21,858 nt of DNA from an uncultured Thiomonas sp. (GCA_937927695.1 CALBRU010000398.1:1-21858); one strand, 5' to 3'. Counted from the stretch's first letter, positions 1-6,577 are shown. The notes: generated from the sequence alone by a model not told the origin. Made by a program: numbers and translations.

Positions 1-13
1 GCTCTTCCGATCT
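1..13 (+). other. Illumina adapter remnant at the left end
   Basis: The first 13 bases, GCTCTTCCGATCT, are the 3' end of the standard Illumina read-1 adapter. They are not genomic. The uvrC reading frame runs through them to the edge, so its last few apparent residues are artefactual. The matching read-2 adapter lies at the other end of the window. Confidence 0.97.
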
Positions 14-1103
14 GCATGCGATGCCCGGCGTGTTCGCCCAGGGCATCGAGCAATTCTGGCTCGACGGGCAGGTCGCACACCAGGATCGGCGGCGGCGCCA
101 TCTGCAGGTAATGCTGCGCAACAAAAGCCTGCAACACCCGCTGCGCTGCCTGGCCGGGAGCGCCCTGTTCGGGGGCGACGCCATCGGCCAGATCGTCGCC
201 CAACTCCAACGCCGCCTGAACCTGGCTGGGGAAGTAGGCCCGGTCCCCCAGATGCCGACCGCCGCGCACCATGGCAAGATTGACACAGGCCCGACCTCCT
301 TTGAGCGCCACGGCCAGAATGTCCACGTCTTCGGCGCTGCCCACTTCCATGCTTTGCTGCTGCAACACGCCGGAGAGCGCAGCGATCTGGTCGCGCAGCA
401 CAGCGGCCTCCTCGAAACGCAGCGCGTCGGAGAGCGACTGCATCTGCAACTGCAGATCGCCCATCACCACCCCGTGATCACCGCGCAAAAAGCGCACTGC
501 ATGCTGCACGTCGCGCGCATAGTCAGCCGCGCTGATCTTGCCCACGCAGGGCGCCGTGCAGCGGTGAATCTGGTGCAGCAGGCAGGGCCGACTGCGGTTG
601 GAAAACACCGTGTCCTCGCAAGTGCGCAACTCAAACACCTTTTGCAGCACCGCGATGCTTTCCTTCACCGACCAGGCATTTGGATAGGGGCCGAAATACT
701 GCTGCTTGCGGTCGGTCGCACCGCGGTAATACGCCACGCGCGGGTACTCGTGCGCGGTGGTGATCTGCAAATACGGGTAAGACTTGTCGTCGCGGAACAG
801 AATGTTGTAGCGCGGATGCTGGGTCTTGATCAGATTGTTTTCCAGCAGCAGCGCCTCAGCCTCGGTGCGCGTGACCGTGGTGTCGAGCCGTTGGATGCGC
901 GACACCATCAGCCCAATGCGCGTGCCGCCATGATCTTTCTGGAAGTAGCTCGACACGCGCTTGCGCAGATCGCGCGCCTTGCCCACGTAAAGCAAACTGC
1001 CATCGGCCGCGAAGTAGCGATAAACCCCGGGCAAATGCGGCAACGCCGCGACCTGCGCCAGCAGCGCCGCGCTGTGCTCCGGTTGGGGAGGATCGGATGC
1101 CAT
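14..1103 (-). CDS. uvrC: UvrABC excinuclease subunit C, N-terminal part (cut by contig end)
   Basis: UvrC makes the dual incisions in nucleotide excision repair, acting with UvrA and UvrB in the cytoplasm. The minus-strand frame starts at the ATG at 1103 with MASDPPQPEHSAALL and stays open to the edge, about 363 codons of a protein usually near 600. The N-terminal GIY-YIG nuclease domain is clear: LPGVYRYF near residue 25 and LLYVGKARDLRKRV near residue 40. Further on are NNLIKTQHPRYNILFRDDKS and a UVR-type helical segment (SLSDALRFEEAAVLRDQI). The C-terminal RNase H-like nuclease and helix-hairpin-helix domains are missing because the contig ends. The start lies 5 bp after the stop of the upstream uracil-DNA glycosylase gene, so the two repair genes probably share a transcript. 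The identification is very secure. Confidence 0.95.
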
Positions 1104-1108
1104 GAGTC

Positions 1109-1798
1109 TCAGTTCAGAAGGTGCAAGGCCCGCTCGAACACCGCGCGAAACATCGGGGCGGTCAAGCGGCCGGTGTTCTGGTTGTAGCGGCTGCAGTGGT
1201 AGCTGTCGATCAGGATGTAGTCGCCGATGCGATGCTCTGCGGCATGGGCGAAGCGGGCCGATGACGCTTTGCGCCCCAGCGCCATGAGCACCGCATCGTG
1301 CGCTACCTTGCCCAGAGCGACGATCACCCGCAGATTCGGCATGGCCGTGATCTCTGCGGCGATGAATCGATTGCAAGTGCGAATCTCCGCGGGCAGGGGC
1401 TTGTTTTCAGGCGGCAGACATTTCACCGCGTTGCTGATGCGGCAGCCGTGCAGTTGCAGGCCGTCGTCGGCCCGCAGCGTCGAGGGGTGATCACTGATCC
1501 GCACGGGTACGGGCCGCGAGGCCAGCCCCAGTTCGGTGAGCGTGCCGAACAGCAGCGGCCCGGCACCATCTCCCGTGAACGGGCGCCCCGAGGCATTGGC
1601 CCCCTTCAGGCCTGGCGCCAGGCCCGCAATGAGCAGCGGCGCATCCAGCGGACCCAAAGGCGGCACCGGCAGGCAGGCAAAATCGGGATGATCTTGTTTG
1701 ACTTGGTGTAAAAAGGCCGCTAGTCGTGGGCACAGACGACAATGCGGATCATAAAAAAGTGAGCTCGAAAGCGGTGCGTCGTCACCCGGCATATTCAT
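1109..1798 (-). CDS. Uracil-DNA glycosylase, family 5-like (Fe-S type)
   Basis: This is a 229-residue protein predicted to remove uracil or related deaminated bases from DNA at the start of base excision repair. Motif A, GLAPGLKGANASGRPFTG (residues 59-76), is of the family 5 (UDGb) type and lacks the polar catalytic residue found in other UDG families. Four cysteines fit the 4Fe-4S cluster of family 4/5 enzymes: C20 and C23 (CRLC), C127, and C142 with 14 residues between the last pair. The C-terminal motif is SYHCSRYNQNTGRLT (199-213), where I expect HPS rather than HCS. The start is ATG 1798 (MNMPG) or ATG 1792 (MPGDD). Upstream in-frame Met codons lie inside earP and the residues there look non-coding. 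Start 1798 overlaps the divergent earP start codon. Family 4 is the alternative assignment, less likely from motif A. Confidence 0.85.
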   Translation of the reverse strand: MNMPGDDAPLSSSLFYDPHCRLCPRLAAFLHQVKQDHPDFACLPVPPLGPLDAPLLIAGLAPGLKGANASGRPFTGDGAGPLLFGTLTELGLASRPVPVRISDHPSTLRADDGLQLHGCRISNAVKCLPPENKPLPAEIRTCNRFIAAEITAMPNLRVIVALGKVAHDAVLMALGRKASSARFAHAAEHRIGDYILIDSYHCSRYNQNTGRLTAPMFRAVFERALHLLN

Positions 1799-2963
1799 GA
1801 AAGTCCAACATCGGTGGGATTTGTTTTGCCATGTCGTCGATAACCTCGGCGATATCGGCGTGACCTGGCGACTTGCTCGGCAACTCGCCGCTGAGCACCA
1901 GCAGCAGGTGCGATTATTCCTGGACGACTTCAAGGCGTTCGCCCATATTGCGCCGCAGGTTCAGCTCCGTGCTGCGGAGCAGACCTTGGCCGGGGTGCAG
2001 ATTGTGCCTTGGTCCCGGCAGGCCCAGGCCACGCCGGGCGATGTCGTCATCGAAATGTTCGGCTGCCACCTGAGCGACGCCTTCATTGCGCAGATCGGCA
2101 AGGCCTCACCCCAACCCGTCTGGCTGAACCTCGAACACCTCAGCGCAGAAAAGTGGGTCGACCTGCATCACCTCAAGCCTTCGCCGCAAAGCGGCGGGCT
2201 GATGAAGTATTTCTACTACCCCGGCTTCACCGAAAAATCCGGCGGTCTGCTGCGCGAATCCAACCTGATCTCGCAGCGCGACAACTGGCAGATGCAGCCC
2301 TCAGCCAAACGCATCGCCCTGCGCGCCCTCGGCCTGCCGCCCCCGCCCGACCATGCGCTGACCGTGCTGCTGTTCAGCTACGCCCGCCAGCGGCTCGATG
2401 GCTGGCTGCACACCATGGCCGCTTCCGAGCGTCCGGTCGCGCTCTGGGTCTGTCCCGGCCCGGTGATGACGGCCATCAACACCTGGCTGGACATGACGCT
2501 GCAAACCGGCCAGATCACCTCGCGCGGCAGCCTGAGTATCTACGCCCTGCCGTACATCCCGCAGCAACGCTTCGACGAACTGCTCTGGGCGGCCGACGTC
2601 TGCATCGTGCGGGGAGAAGATTCCTTCGTCCGCGCGCAATGGGCAGCCAAGCCCTTCGTCTGGCACATCTACCCACAGGAAGACAGCGCCCACGACCGCA
2701 AGCTCGATGCCTTCCTCGATCTCTACCTCAATGAGGCCGACAGCGAACTGCGCGACACCGTGGTGCATTTCTGGACCGCCTGGAACCGGGGCCTCGACCT
2801 GGCGCCCGCCTGGATGGAGTTTGTGAGTAGCCTGCCCGCCTTGCAGAGCCATGCGCTCAAGTGGTCGCGCAGCCTGCAAACCCAAGCTGATCTGGCCAGT
2901 CAACTGGTCGATGAAGTGCAGCAACTCACCAGCAATCGGCCCTCCCTTGCACCCGCCAGGTAG
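1797..2963 (+). CDS. earP: EF-P arginine-32 rhamnosyltransferase EarP
   Basis: EarP transfers rhamnose from dTDP-beta-L-rhamnose to Arg32 of elongation factor P, activating EF-P for rescue of ribosomes stalled on polyproline. The 388-residue protein is close to the usual 375-390. The N-terminal signature RWDLFCHVVDNLGDIGVTWR carries the two aspartates (D15, D19) that correspond to catalytic residues described for EarP. The C-terminal nucleotide-sugar site motif RGEDS is at 272-276, followed by FVRAQWAAKPFVWHIYPQ. The start matches family members, which begin a few residues before RWD. No clear Shine-Dalgarno sequence precedes it, and its start codon overlaps the divergent UDG start. The substrate gene efp follows 199 bp downstream. 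The TAG stop coincides with the first bases of the palindromic element at 2961-3126. Confidence 0.95.
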   Translation: MKVQHRWDLFCHVVDNLGDIGVTWRLARQLAAEHQQQVRLFLDDFKAFAHIAPQVQLRAAEQTLAGVQIVPWSRQAQATPGDVVIEMFGCHLSDAFIAQIGKASPQPVWLNLEHLSAEKWVDLHHLKPSPQSGGLMKYFYYPGFTEKSGGLLRESNLISQRDNWQMQPSAKRIALRALGLPPPPDHALTVLLFSYARQRLDGWLHTMAASERPVALWVCPGPVMTAINTWLDMTLQTGQITSRGSLSIYALPYIPQQRFDELLWAADVCIVRGEDSFVRAQWAAKPFVWHIYPQEDSAHDRKLDAFLDLYLNEADSELRDTVVHFWTAWNRGLDLAPAWMEFVSSLPALQSHALKWSRSLQTQADLASQLVDEVQQLTSNRPSLAPAR

Positions 2964-3126
2964 CAGCCTGTCGGACTTGAAGAATCGAAGCGAAAATTCG
3001 GCGGGTCGAGGCCAGATTTTGCCGATTTTGCAGGGCAATAGTCGAACTATTGCCCAAAAAAGCGGCGGAATATGGGCCGAACAGGCGGATTTGCAGCCGA
3101 TTTTCTTCAAGTCCGACAGGCTGCTA
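2961..3126. repeat. 166-bp palindromic element with 24-bp perfect terminal inverted repeats (MITE-like)
   Basis: The left arm (2961-2984, beginning TAGCAGCCTGTCGGACTT) and the right arm (3103-3126) are perfect reverse complements over 24 bp. The centre is a second perfect hairpin: GGGCAATAGT (3033-3042), loop CGA, ACTATTGCCC (3046-3055). The DNA between is imperfectly complementary, so the whole 166 bp can fold as one long hairpin. There is no ORF with coding character inside. The outermost TA on each side could be a TA target duplication as made by IS630/Tc1-mariner-type transposases, which would make this a non-autonomous element. That origin is inference: no transposase is present and no second copy lies in the window. 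The element begins at the earP stop codon and ends 36 bp before the efp start. Confidence 0.75.
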
Positions 3127-3130
3127 GAAT
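3125..3130 (+). promoter_or_regulatory. Possible -10 hexamer for efp at the element junction
   Basis: TAGAAT matches the sigma-70 -10 consensus TATAAT at five of six positions and lies 32 bp before the efp start codon. It straddles the end of the palindromic element (TA) and unique sequence (GAAT). I see no convincing -35 hexamer 16-18 bp upstream, where the element's right arm lies. The call is weak. Confidence 0.25.
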
Positions 3131-3162
3131 GGGCGTTTATCTGAAACCCCACAGACTGTTCA

Positions 3163-3717
3163 ATGAAGATCGCACAAGAAATCCGCGCCGGTAATGTCAT
3201 CATGGTTGGCGACAACCCGATGGTGGTTCAAAAGACCGAATACAGCCGCGGTGGCCGCAATGCCGCCACGGTGAAAATGAAGCTCAAGAACCTGCTCACC
3301 AGCGGCGGCACCGAAGTGGTTTACAAGGCCGACGACAAACTCGACTCGGTAACGCTGGAGCGCAAAGAGTGCACTTACTCTTACTTCGCCGACCCGATGT
3401 ACGTCTTCATGGACGCCGACTACAACCAATACGAAGTCGAAAAAGACAATATGGGCGACAGCCTGAACTACCTAGAAGACGGCATGTCCGTCGAAGTGGT
3501 GTTCTACGACGGCAAGGCCATCTCGGTTGAAATGCCCACTACCGTGGTGCGCGAGATCATCTATACCGAACCCGCCATCAAGGGCGACACTTCCGGCAAG
3601 GTGCTCAAGCCCGCCAAACTCGCCACCGGCTATGAAGTGCCCGTCCCCATTTTTGTCGCCACCGGCGACAAAATCGAGATCGACACCCGCACCGGCGAAT
3701 ACCGCAGCCGCGTCTGA
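3163..3717 (+). CDS. efp: Translation elongation factor P
   Basis: EF-P binds between the ribosomal P and E sites and promotes peptide bond formation at consecutive prolines. The 184-residue protein has the normal length and three-domain layout. The loop SRGGRNAA places arginine at position 32 (R32), where lysine-modified EF-Ps carry Lys34. Arg32 is the target of rhamnosylation by EarP, encoded just upstream, so modifier and substrate are genetically linked. The C-terminal signature GDKIEIDTRTGEYRSRV is typical. No strong Shine-Dalgarno sequence is visible before the ATG. The gene is followed by a strong hairpin terminator and faces the convergent HiPIP gene. Confidence 0.98.
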   Translation: MKIAQEIRAGNVIMVGDNPMVVQKTEYSRGGRNAATVKMKLKNLLTSGGTEVVYKADDKLDSVTLERKECTYSYFADPMYVFMDADYNQYEVEKDNMGDSLNYLEDGMSVEVVFYDGKAISVEMPTTVVREIIYTEPAIKGDTSGKVLKPAKLATGYEVPVPIFVATGDKIEIDTRTGEYRSRV

Positions 3718-3748
3718 CGCCACAGATCGAGCCGTTCAGTTCACATTG

Positions 3749-3780
3749 ACGAAGCCGCCCTCGGGCGGCTTCGTTGTTTC
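3749..3780 (+). terminator. Rho-independent terminator of efp
   Basis: ACGAAGCCGCCC (3749-3760) and GGGCGGCTTCGT (3763-3774) form a perfect GC-rich stem closing on a tetraloop-sized turn, followed by TGTTTC. It begins 31 bp after the efp stop and lies 20 bp from the stop of the convergent HiPIP gene. It may therefore also block readthrough from the other side, although the minus-strand side lacks a U-tract. Confidence 0.85.
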
Positions 3781-3794
3781 AATCCAGCCCTGAC

Positions 3795-4088
3795 TTACGA
3801 AGAGAACCGCTGGCACCAGCCGTTCGGATAGATGGTTCCCGCAACCAGTCGGCAAGACCCGCTGGCCGTGGCCGATGAGCCCGGAATGAAGTAGGCGCAG
3901 TTGCTGCACTGCTGATCGCTGTGCGGCATGTCCTGATAGTGCACCGCCGCTTTGCTCAGCATGCCGTCGTCGGCCTGTGCCGGCACGATGGCCGCAGCAC
4001 CGACCACCGCGAGCAGCAGGCCGCCTCGGCGCAACAGACTGCGCCGTTGGGGGTTGGTCAGGGGAAGTGACGATTTCGGGTTATACAT
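3795..4088 (-). CDS. High-potential iron-sulfur protein (HiPIP), Tat-exported
   Basis: This 97-residue precursor is a small periplasmic electron carrier holding one 4Fe-4S cluster. HiPIPs link quinol-oxidising complexes to terminal oxidases or reaction centres in many proteobacteria. A twin-arginine signal (QRRSLLRR, R15/R16) is followed by a hydrophobic stretch ending at AQA-D, so the mature protein is about 58 residues. The four cluster cysteines are C61 and C64 (CSNC), C79 and C92, in the family's spacing, with the typical IYPNGWCQRF end. The start at 4088 is fixed by a strong AAAGGAG at 4096-4102. Longer in-frame starts upstream run into the hemoglobin gene. It is the last gene of a DUF3034 protein-hemoglobin-HiPIP operon. 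The redox partner is unknown from this window. Confidence 0.93.
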   Translation of the reverse strand: MYNPKSSLPLTNPQRRSLLRRGGLLLAVVGAAAIVPAQADDGMLSKAAVHYQDMPHSDQQCSNCAYFIPGSSATASGSCRLVAGTIYPNGWCQRFSS

Positions 4089-4116
4089 GAATGATCTCCT
4101 TTGACGCGATACCGAA

Positions 4117-4138
4117 GCGGAGGCCCTCAAACCTCCGC
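4117..4138 (-). other. Intercistronic hairpin between hemoglobin and HiPIP genes
   Basis: GCGGAGG (4117-4123) and CCTCCGC (4132-4138) form a 7-bp stem with an 8-nt loop in the 71-bp gap between the two genes. No T-run follows on the minus strand, so it is not a standard terminator. It could be a processing or stability element that sets HiPIP mRNA apart from the upstream genes. The function is inferred only. Confidence 0.4.
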
Positions 4139-4159
4139 AAAACCAGATGACCATGCGCC

Positions 4160-4615
4160 TTATTGGTGGACGACGTGAGGCTCCATCGGCGCCAGAATCG
4201 CCAATAACTGGTTCTGCAGCCCCAGGGGCACGTGATTGCTGTCCATGGACTTCTGCAGATCTTCGACCAAGGCATTGAAATCGGCCGTGCTCAGATTCAT
4301 GCCTTTGTGCGCCTGCCGCATGTTCAGCCCGGTGTATTTGCACGGGCCGCCCGTACCTTCGCACACCTGATTGACCAGTTCCATCTGCAGATGCGGAATA
4401 TTGGTCTTGGCGAAGAAATGATTGATGCGATTGTCTGCGGCGACGTTGACGATCATGTCGTGCACGACCTTGGTGATGGCCGCTTTGCCGCCGAGCTGTT
4501 CATATAGCGTCTGACCTGAGGTCATCTGAGCATGCGCCAGCACCGGAAATGCCAGCGCGCAGGTCAGGGCGACGCCGCCGAGATGGCGCGCCAGAGGGAG
4601 GGATTGCAGTTTCAT
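4160..4615 (-). CDS. Group 1 truncated hemoglobin with Sec signal peptide
   Basis: This is a 151-residue 2-over-2 globin precursor. Residues 1-29 form a Sec signal peptide (hydrophobic VALTCALAFPVLAHA, cleavage after AHA), so the globin should work in the periplasm. The globin part starts LYEQLGGKAAI. It contains FF at 67-68 (CD1 region) and the proximal histidine H103 in MRQAHKGMNLS, and ends LLAILAPMEPHVV, all typical of group 1. By eye alignment with Mycobacterium HbN, the distal Tyr B10 is replaced by Ile55 and Gln E11 by Leu80, which leaves an apolar pocket. C85 and C92 could form a disulfide in the periplasm. The start is supported by AGGAG at 4624-4628. The gene lies 27 bp after the DUF3034 gene. 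Ligand and function (O2, NO, electron transfer) cannot be told from sequence. Confidence 0.9.
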   Translation of the reverse strand: MKLQSLPLARHLGGVALTCALAFPVLAHAQMTSGQTLYEQLGGKAAITKVVHDMIVNVAADNRINHFFAKTNIPHLQMELVNQVCEGTGGPCKYTGLNMRQAHKGMNLSTADFNALVEDLQKSMDSNHVPLGLQNQLLAILAPMEPHVVHQ

Positions 4616-4642
4616 GGATGTTTCTCCTGAAAGGGTTAGAAA

Positions 4643-5686
4643 TCAGAACGTGCCGTTGAGCGAGAGGTAGAAGCCCTTGTTGCTGGCCTGGAACGGCAAG
4701 GGGCCGAGATCGGCATATGCCGCGGTCAACGACAGGCTCTTGTTCGGGAAATAGGCGATGAACACGTCTTTCATCGTGCCGGGCGAACCGATGGCCGTGG
4801 CGCTGGAATTGATCGGGTACTTCATGTTGTCGGGTTGCTGTCGGAACTCGCCACCCACGGCCACATCCGGGCGTAAGAACACCGCCGCCGAGCCCTCGAG
4901 CTCGGCGTGGTAGCTGTCGTTGCTCTTGGTTCCCAGCGCCCCGGCGATGCCGTTGTTGGCATTGGTGCCGAAACCCAGCAGACCCATGGCGTTGGCCTTG
5001 GTGCCACGCAAGGTCAGATTGACCAGCGTGACGCGATGAAACAGGCCGTTGAGGAATACCTTGGTCGCCGCGACGTAGAAATCGGTGCCCGAATCGCTGG
5101 CGGCGCCAAAGAATTTCGGAATGCCGATCGGGCCCAGCCCGGAAAAGTTGCTGTCGAAATCGTTGTTTTTCTTGTATTTGATGCCCACGGACACCTGCGG
5201 ATAGGGCGTATAGAGCACATCGCCGAACAGCCGGGCCTTCAGCCCCAGCACGTCCATGCTGATGGTCTGGTTGCCCAGATTGATGCTTGGCGCTACGCCG
5301 CCGCTGTTGATCAGGCCCAACCCACCGGGCTGATTGCCCAGCACACCCAGACTGGACAAGCTACCTAGATTGACGTTGAGATTCTCGTGGGCCACCGAGA
5401 TCTCGAAACGGTTGTGAATGCCCACAGCCGCGCCCAGAGTCGTCAGTCCATAGTTCGGCACGGTGACGTAAGTCCCGGTGACCGAGCCACCGACCTCGTC
5501 GCCTGTGTCATACCCGGCAATTACCGCCCAGGGGGTGATGCCGCCCCCCGTGGAGCCGCCCACCTCGGTGACCCCGCTGGTCGCCAGCAGCCGACTGCCC
5601 TGCGCATGTGCCGCGCTCATTCCCCAGACCCCCAGCCCTGCCACGGCTGTGGCCGCGAGGGTTCTCTTCCAACGATGTGTGCTCAT
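4643..5686 (-). CDS. DUF3034 family outer-membrane beta-barrel protein
   Basis: This 347-residue protein of unknown function belongs to the proteobacterial DUF3034 family. A Sec signal peptide (MSTHRWKRTLAATAVAGLGV..., cleavage after AHA28) is followed by the family opening LLATSGVTEVGGSTGGGITP. The body has alternating hydrophobic and polar strands with regular turns, and the end is FYLSLNGTF. The terminal phenylalanine is typical of outer-membrane barrels assembled by BAM. Conserved-looking segments include SVGIKYKKNNDFD, DFYVAATKVFLNGL and DVFIAYFPNKSLSLTAAYADL. The frame is open up to 5920, but TAAGGAG just before ATG 5686 and the signal peptide decide the start. It is the first gene of an operon with the exported hemoglobin and HiPIP, so a role in the cell envelope or respiration is plausible but unproven. 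Confidence 0.88.
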   Translation of the reverse strand: MSTHRWKRTLAATAVAGLGVWGMSAAHAQGSRLLATSGVTEVGGSTGGGITPWAVIAGYDTGDEVGGSVTGTYVTVPNYGLTTLGAAVGIHNRFEISVAHENLNVNLGSLSSLGVLGNQPGGLGLINSGGVAPSINLGNQTISMDVLGLKARLFGDVLYTPYPQVSVGIKYKKNNDFDSNFSGLGPIGIPKFFGAASDSGTDFYVAATKVFLNGLFHRVTLVNLTLRGTKANAMGLLGFGTNANNGIAGALGTKSNDSYHAELEGSAAVFLRPDVAVGGEFRQQPDNMKYPINSSATAIGSPGTMKDVFIAYFPNKSLSLTAAYADLGPLPFQASNKGFYLSLNGTF

Positions 5687-5693
5687 GGTCTCG

Positions 5694-5700
5694 CTCCTTA
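5694..5700 (-). promoter_or_regulatory. Ribosome binding site deciding the DUF3034 gene start
   Basis: Read on the minus strand, TAAGGAG lies 7 bases before the ATG at 5686. It is the strongest Shine-Dalgarno match in the intergenic region and selects this start over the longer frame beginning at 5920, which would put 78 residues in front of the signal peptide. Confidence 0.85.
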
Positions 5701-5898
5701 TGGTCAGATGTTCCATCCCACGCGCGTGAAATGACCGCAGCCTCAAGCCGACCCCAGCCGGTTTTCGTCTGCGATATGAGCGATACGCCGCGCCGGAGGC
5801 GGCGGATTCAGAAAAATCGAATAAAACACCAAGAGATATGTAACTATTTGCATCTAATCCGTGCTGCATGACTTTTGGAGTACGTTTAGCATCCAGCC
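5701..5898. promoter_or_regulatory. Divergent promoter region between the DUF3034 operon and the MaoC-like gene
   Basis: This 198-bp stretch between divergent genes contains an AT-rich segment (about 5806-5858) in otherwise GC-rich DNA, as expected for one or two promoters. A GC-rich inverted repeat (CGCCGC/GCGGCG, about 5786-5805) sits on its DUF3034 side. I could not pick -35/-10 pairs or a known operator with confidence. No ORF here looks coding. Confidence 0.4.
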
Positions 5899-6408
5899 AT
5901 GAACACTTCGCCCATCCCACCCGAGTCCGACCTGTTGCATTGGGAAGACTTTCCCGCAGGGGCCGTGCGCGACTGCGGCAGCACCCTGGTCAGCCGTGAG
6001 GCCGTGCTCGACTTCGCCCGCCAGTTCGACCCGCAACCTTTCCACGTCGACGATGAAGCGGCTAAAAACTCGCTTTTCGGCGGGCTCGCCGCTAGCGGCT
6101 GGCATACCTGCAGCATGGCGATGCGGCTGATGTGCGACGCCTACTTGCTGCGCTCGACCAGCCTGGGCTCGCCCGGCATCGACGAATTGCGCTGGTTGAA
6201 GCCCGTCCATCCGGGCGATCGGCTGCGCCTGCGCATGACGGTGCTAGCCGCGCGCCCCATGCGCAGCAAGCCCGATGTCGGGCTGGTGCAGTCGCAGTGG
6301 GAGCTTTTCAATCAACACGATGACTGCGTGCTGAGCATGAAGGGCTGGGGCATGTTCAAGCGGCGCGCACCGGGCACCGAGGGCCCAGGGGCTGGCGTGC
6401 AACCCTGA
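5899..6408 (+). CDS. MaoC-like hotdog-fold dehydratase
   Basis: This 169-residue protein of the MaoC/R-hydratase family has a predicted activity of hydrating enoyl-CoA or a related acyl thioester in the cytoplasm. The signature FDPQPFHVDDEAA (from residue 43) supplies the catalytic Asp44/His49 pair. It is followed by SLFGGLAASGWHT, the usual family segment. RWLKPVHPGDRLRLRM further on is typical of the hotdog sheet. An in-frame TAG at 5887 makes ATG 5899 the earliest possible start. Only a distant GGAG (5877-5880) precedes it, so its Shine-Dalgarno sequence is poor. It appears to be a single-gene unit: the DUF3034 operon is divergent, and a terminator candidate lies before zwf. The substrate cannot be predicted from the neighbours. 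Confidence 0.88.
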   Translation: MNTSPIPPESDLLHWEDFPAGAVRDCGSTLVSREAVLDFARQFDPQPFHVDDEAAKNSLFGGLAASGWHTCSMAMRLMCDAYLLRSTSLGSPGIDELRWLKPVHPGDRLRLRMTVLAARPMRSKPDVGLVQSQWELFNQHDDCVLSMKGWGMFKRRAPGTEGPGAGVQP

Positions 6409-6411
6409 TCG

Positions 6412-6513
6412 TTAGGCCAAAGCGCTGAAGTAGGCCGCCGCGTCGCCGCGCTGCGTGGCAGCCAGATGGCCGGAAAATTGCTCGCGGATTTGGTCCCGGC
6501 AAGCTGCTGACAT
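6412..6513 (-). pseudogene. Possible 33-codon ORF or gene-end remnant, unrecognised
   Basis: A minus-strand frame from ATG 6513 to TAA 6412 encodes 33 residues containing REQFSGHLAATQRGDAAAYF. The alternating charged and small residues and the G/C-biased third positions look like the C-terminal end of a real protein. An in-frame TAG lies just upstream and no Shine-Dalgarno sequence is evident. I do not recognise a family. It may be a relic or chance in GC-rich DNA. Confidence 0.2.
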
Positions 6514-6540
6514 ACGAGCGACCTACCATTCGAGCCGCGC

Positions 6541-6577
6541 TTGGCGCACACGATTTCAATGATGTGCGTCAATTTTT
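6541..6577 (+). terminator. Rho-independent terminator candidate downstream of the MaoC-like gene
   Basis: TTGGCGCACA (6541-6550) pairs with TGTGCGTCAA (6563-6572) over 10 bp, allowing one G-U pair, around a 12-nt loop. TTTTT (6573-6577) follows directly. Orientation and T-run fit termination of plus-strand transcripts from the MaoC-like gene, 133 bp after its stop, which isolates it from zwf. The large loop weakens the call, and an operator for zwf is an alternative. Confidence 0.55.

Noticed and set aside
21..1187. Plus-strand 388-codon open frame at the left edge
   Set aside because: It is the antisense of uvrC. The minus strand gives a clear UvrC protein with GIY-YIG motifs, while this frame has no family features.
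3033..3060. Central hairpin of the palindromic element as an intrinsic terminator after earP
   Set aside because: It is followed by an A-run rather than a T-run on the plus strand, and there is no U-tract on the minus strand either.
2851..3144. Plus-strand 97-codon frame crossing the end of earP and the palindromic element
   Set aside because: It consists of out-of-frame earP sequence and hairpin DNA, with no Shine-Dalgarno sequence and no protein-like pattern.
3527..3793. Plus-strand 88-codon frame overlapping the end of efp and its terminator
   Set aside because: It is a Ser/Pro/Thr-rich shadow of efp in another frame and runs through the terminator stem.
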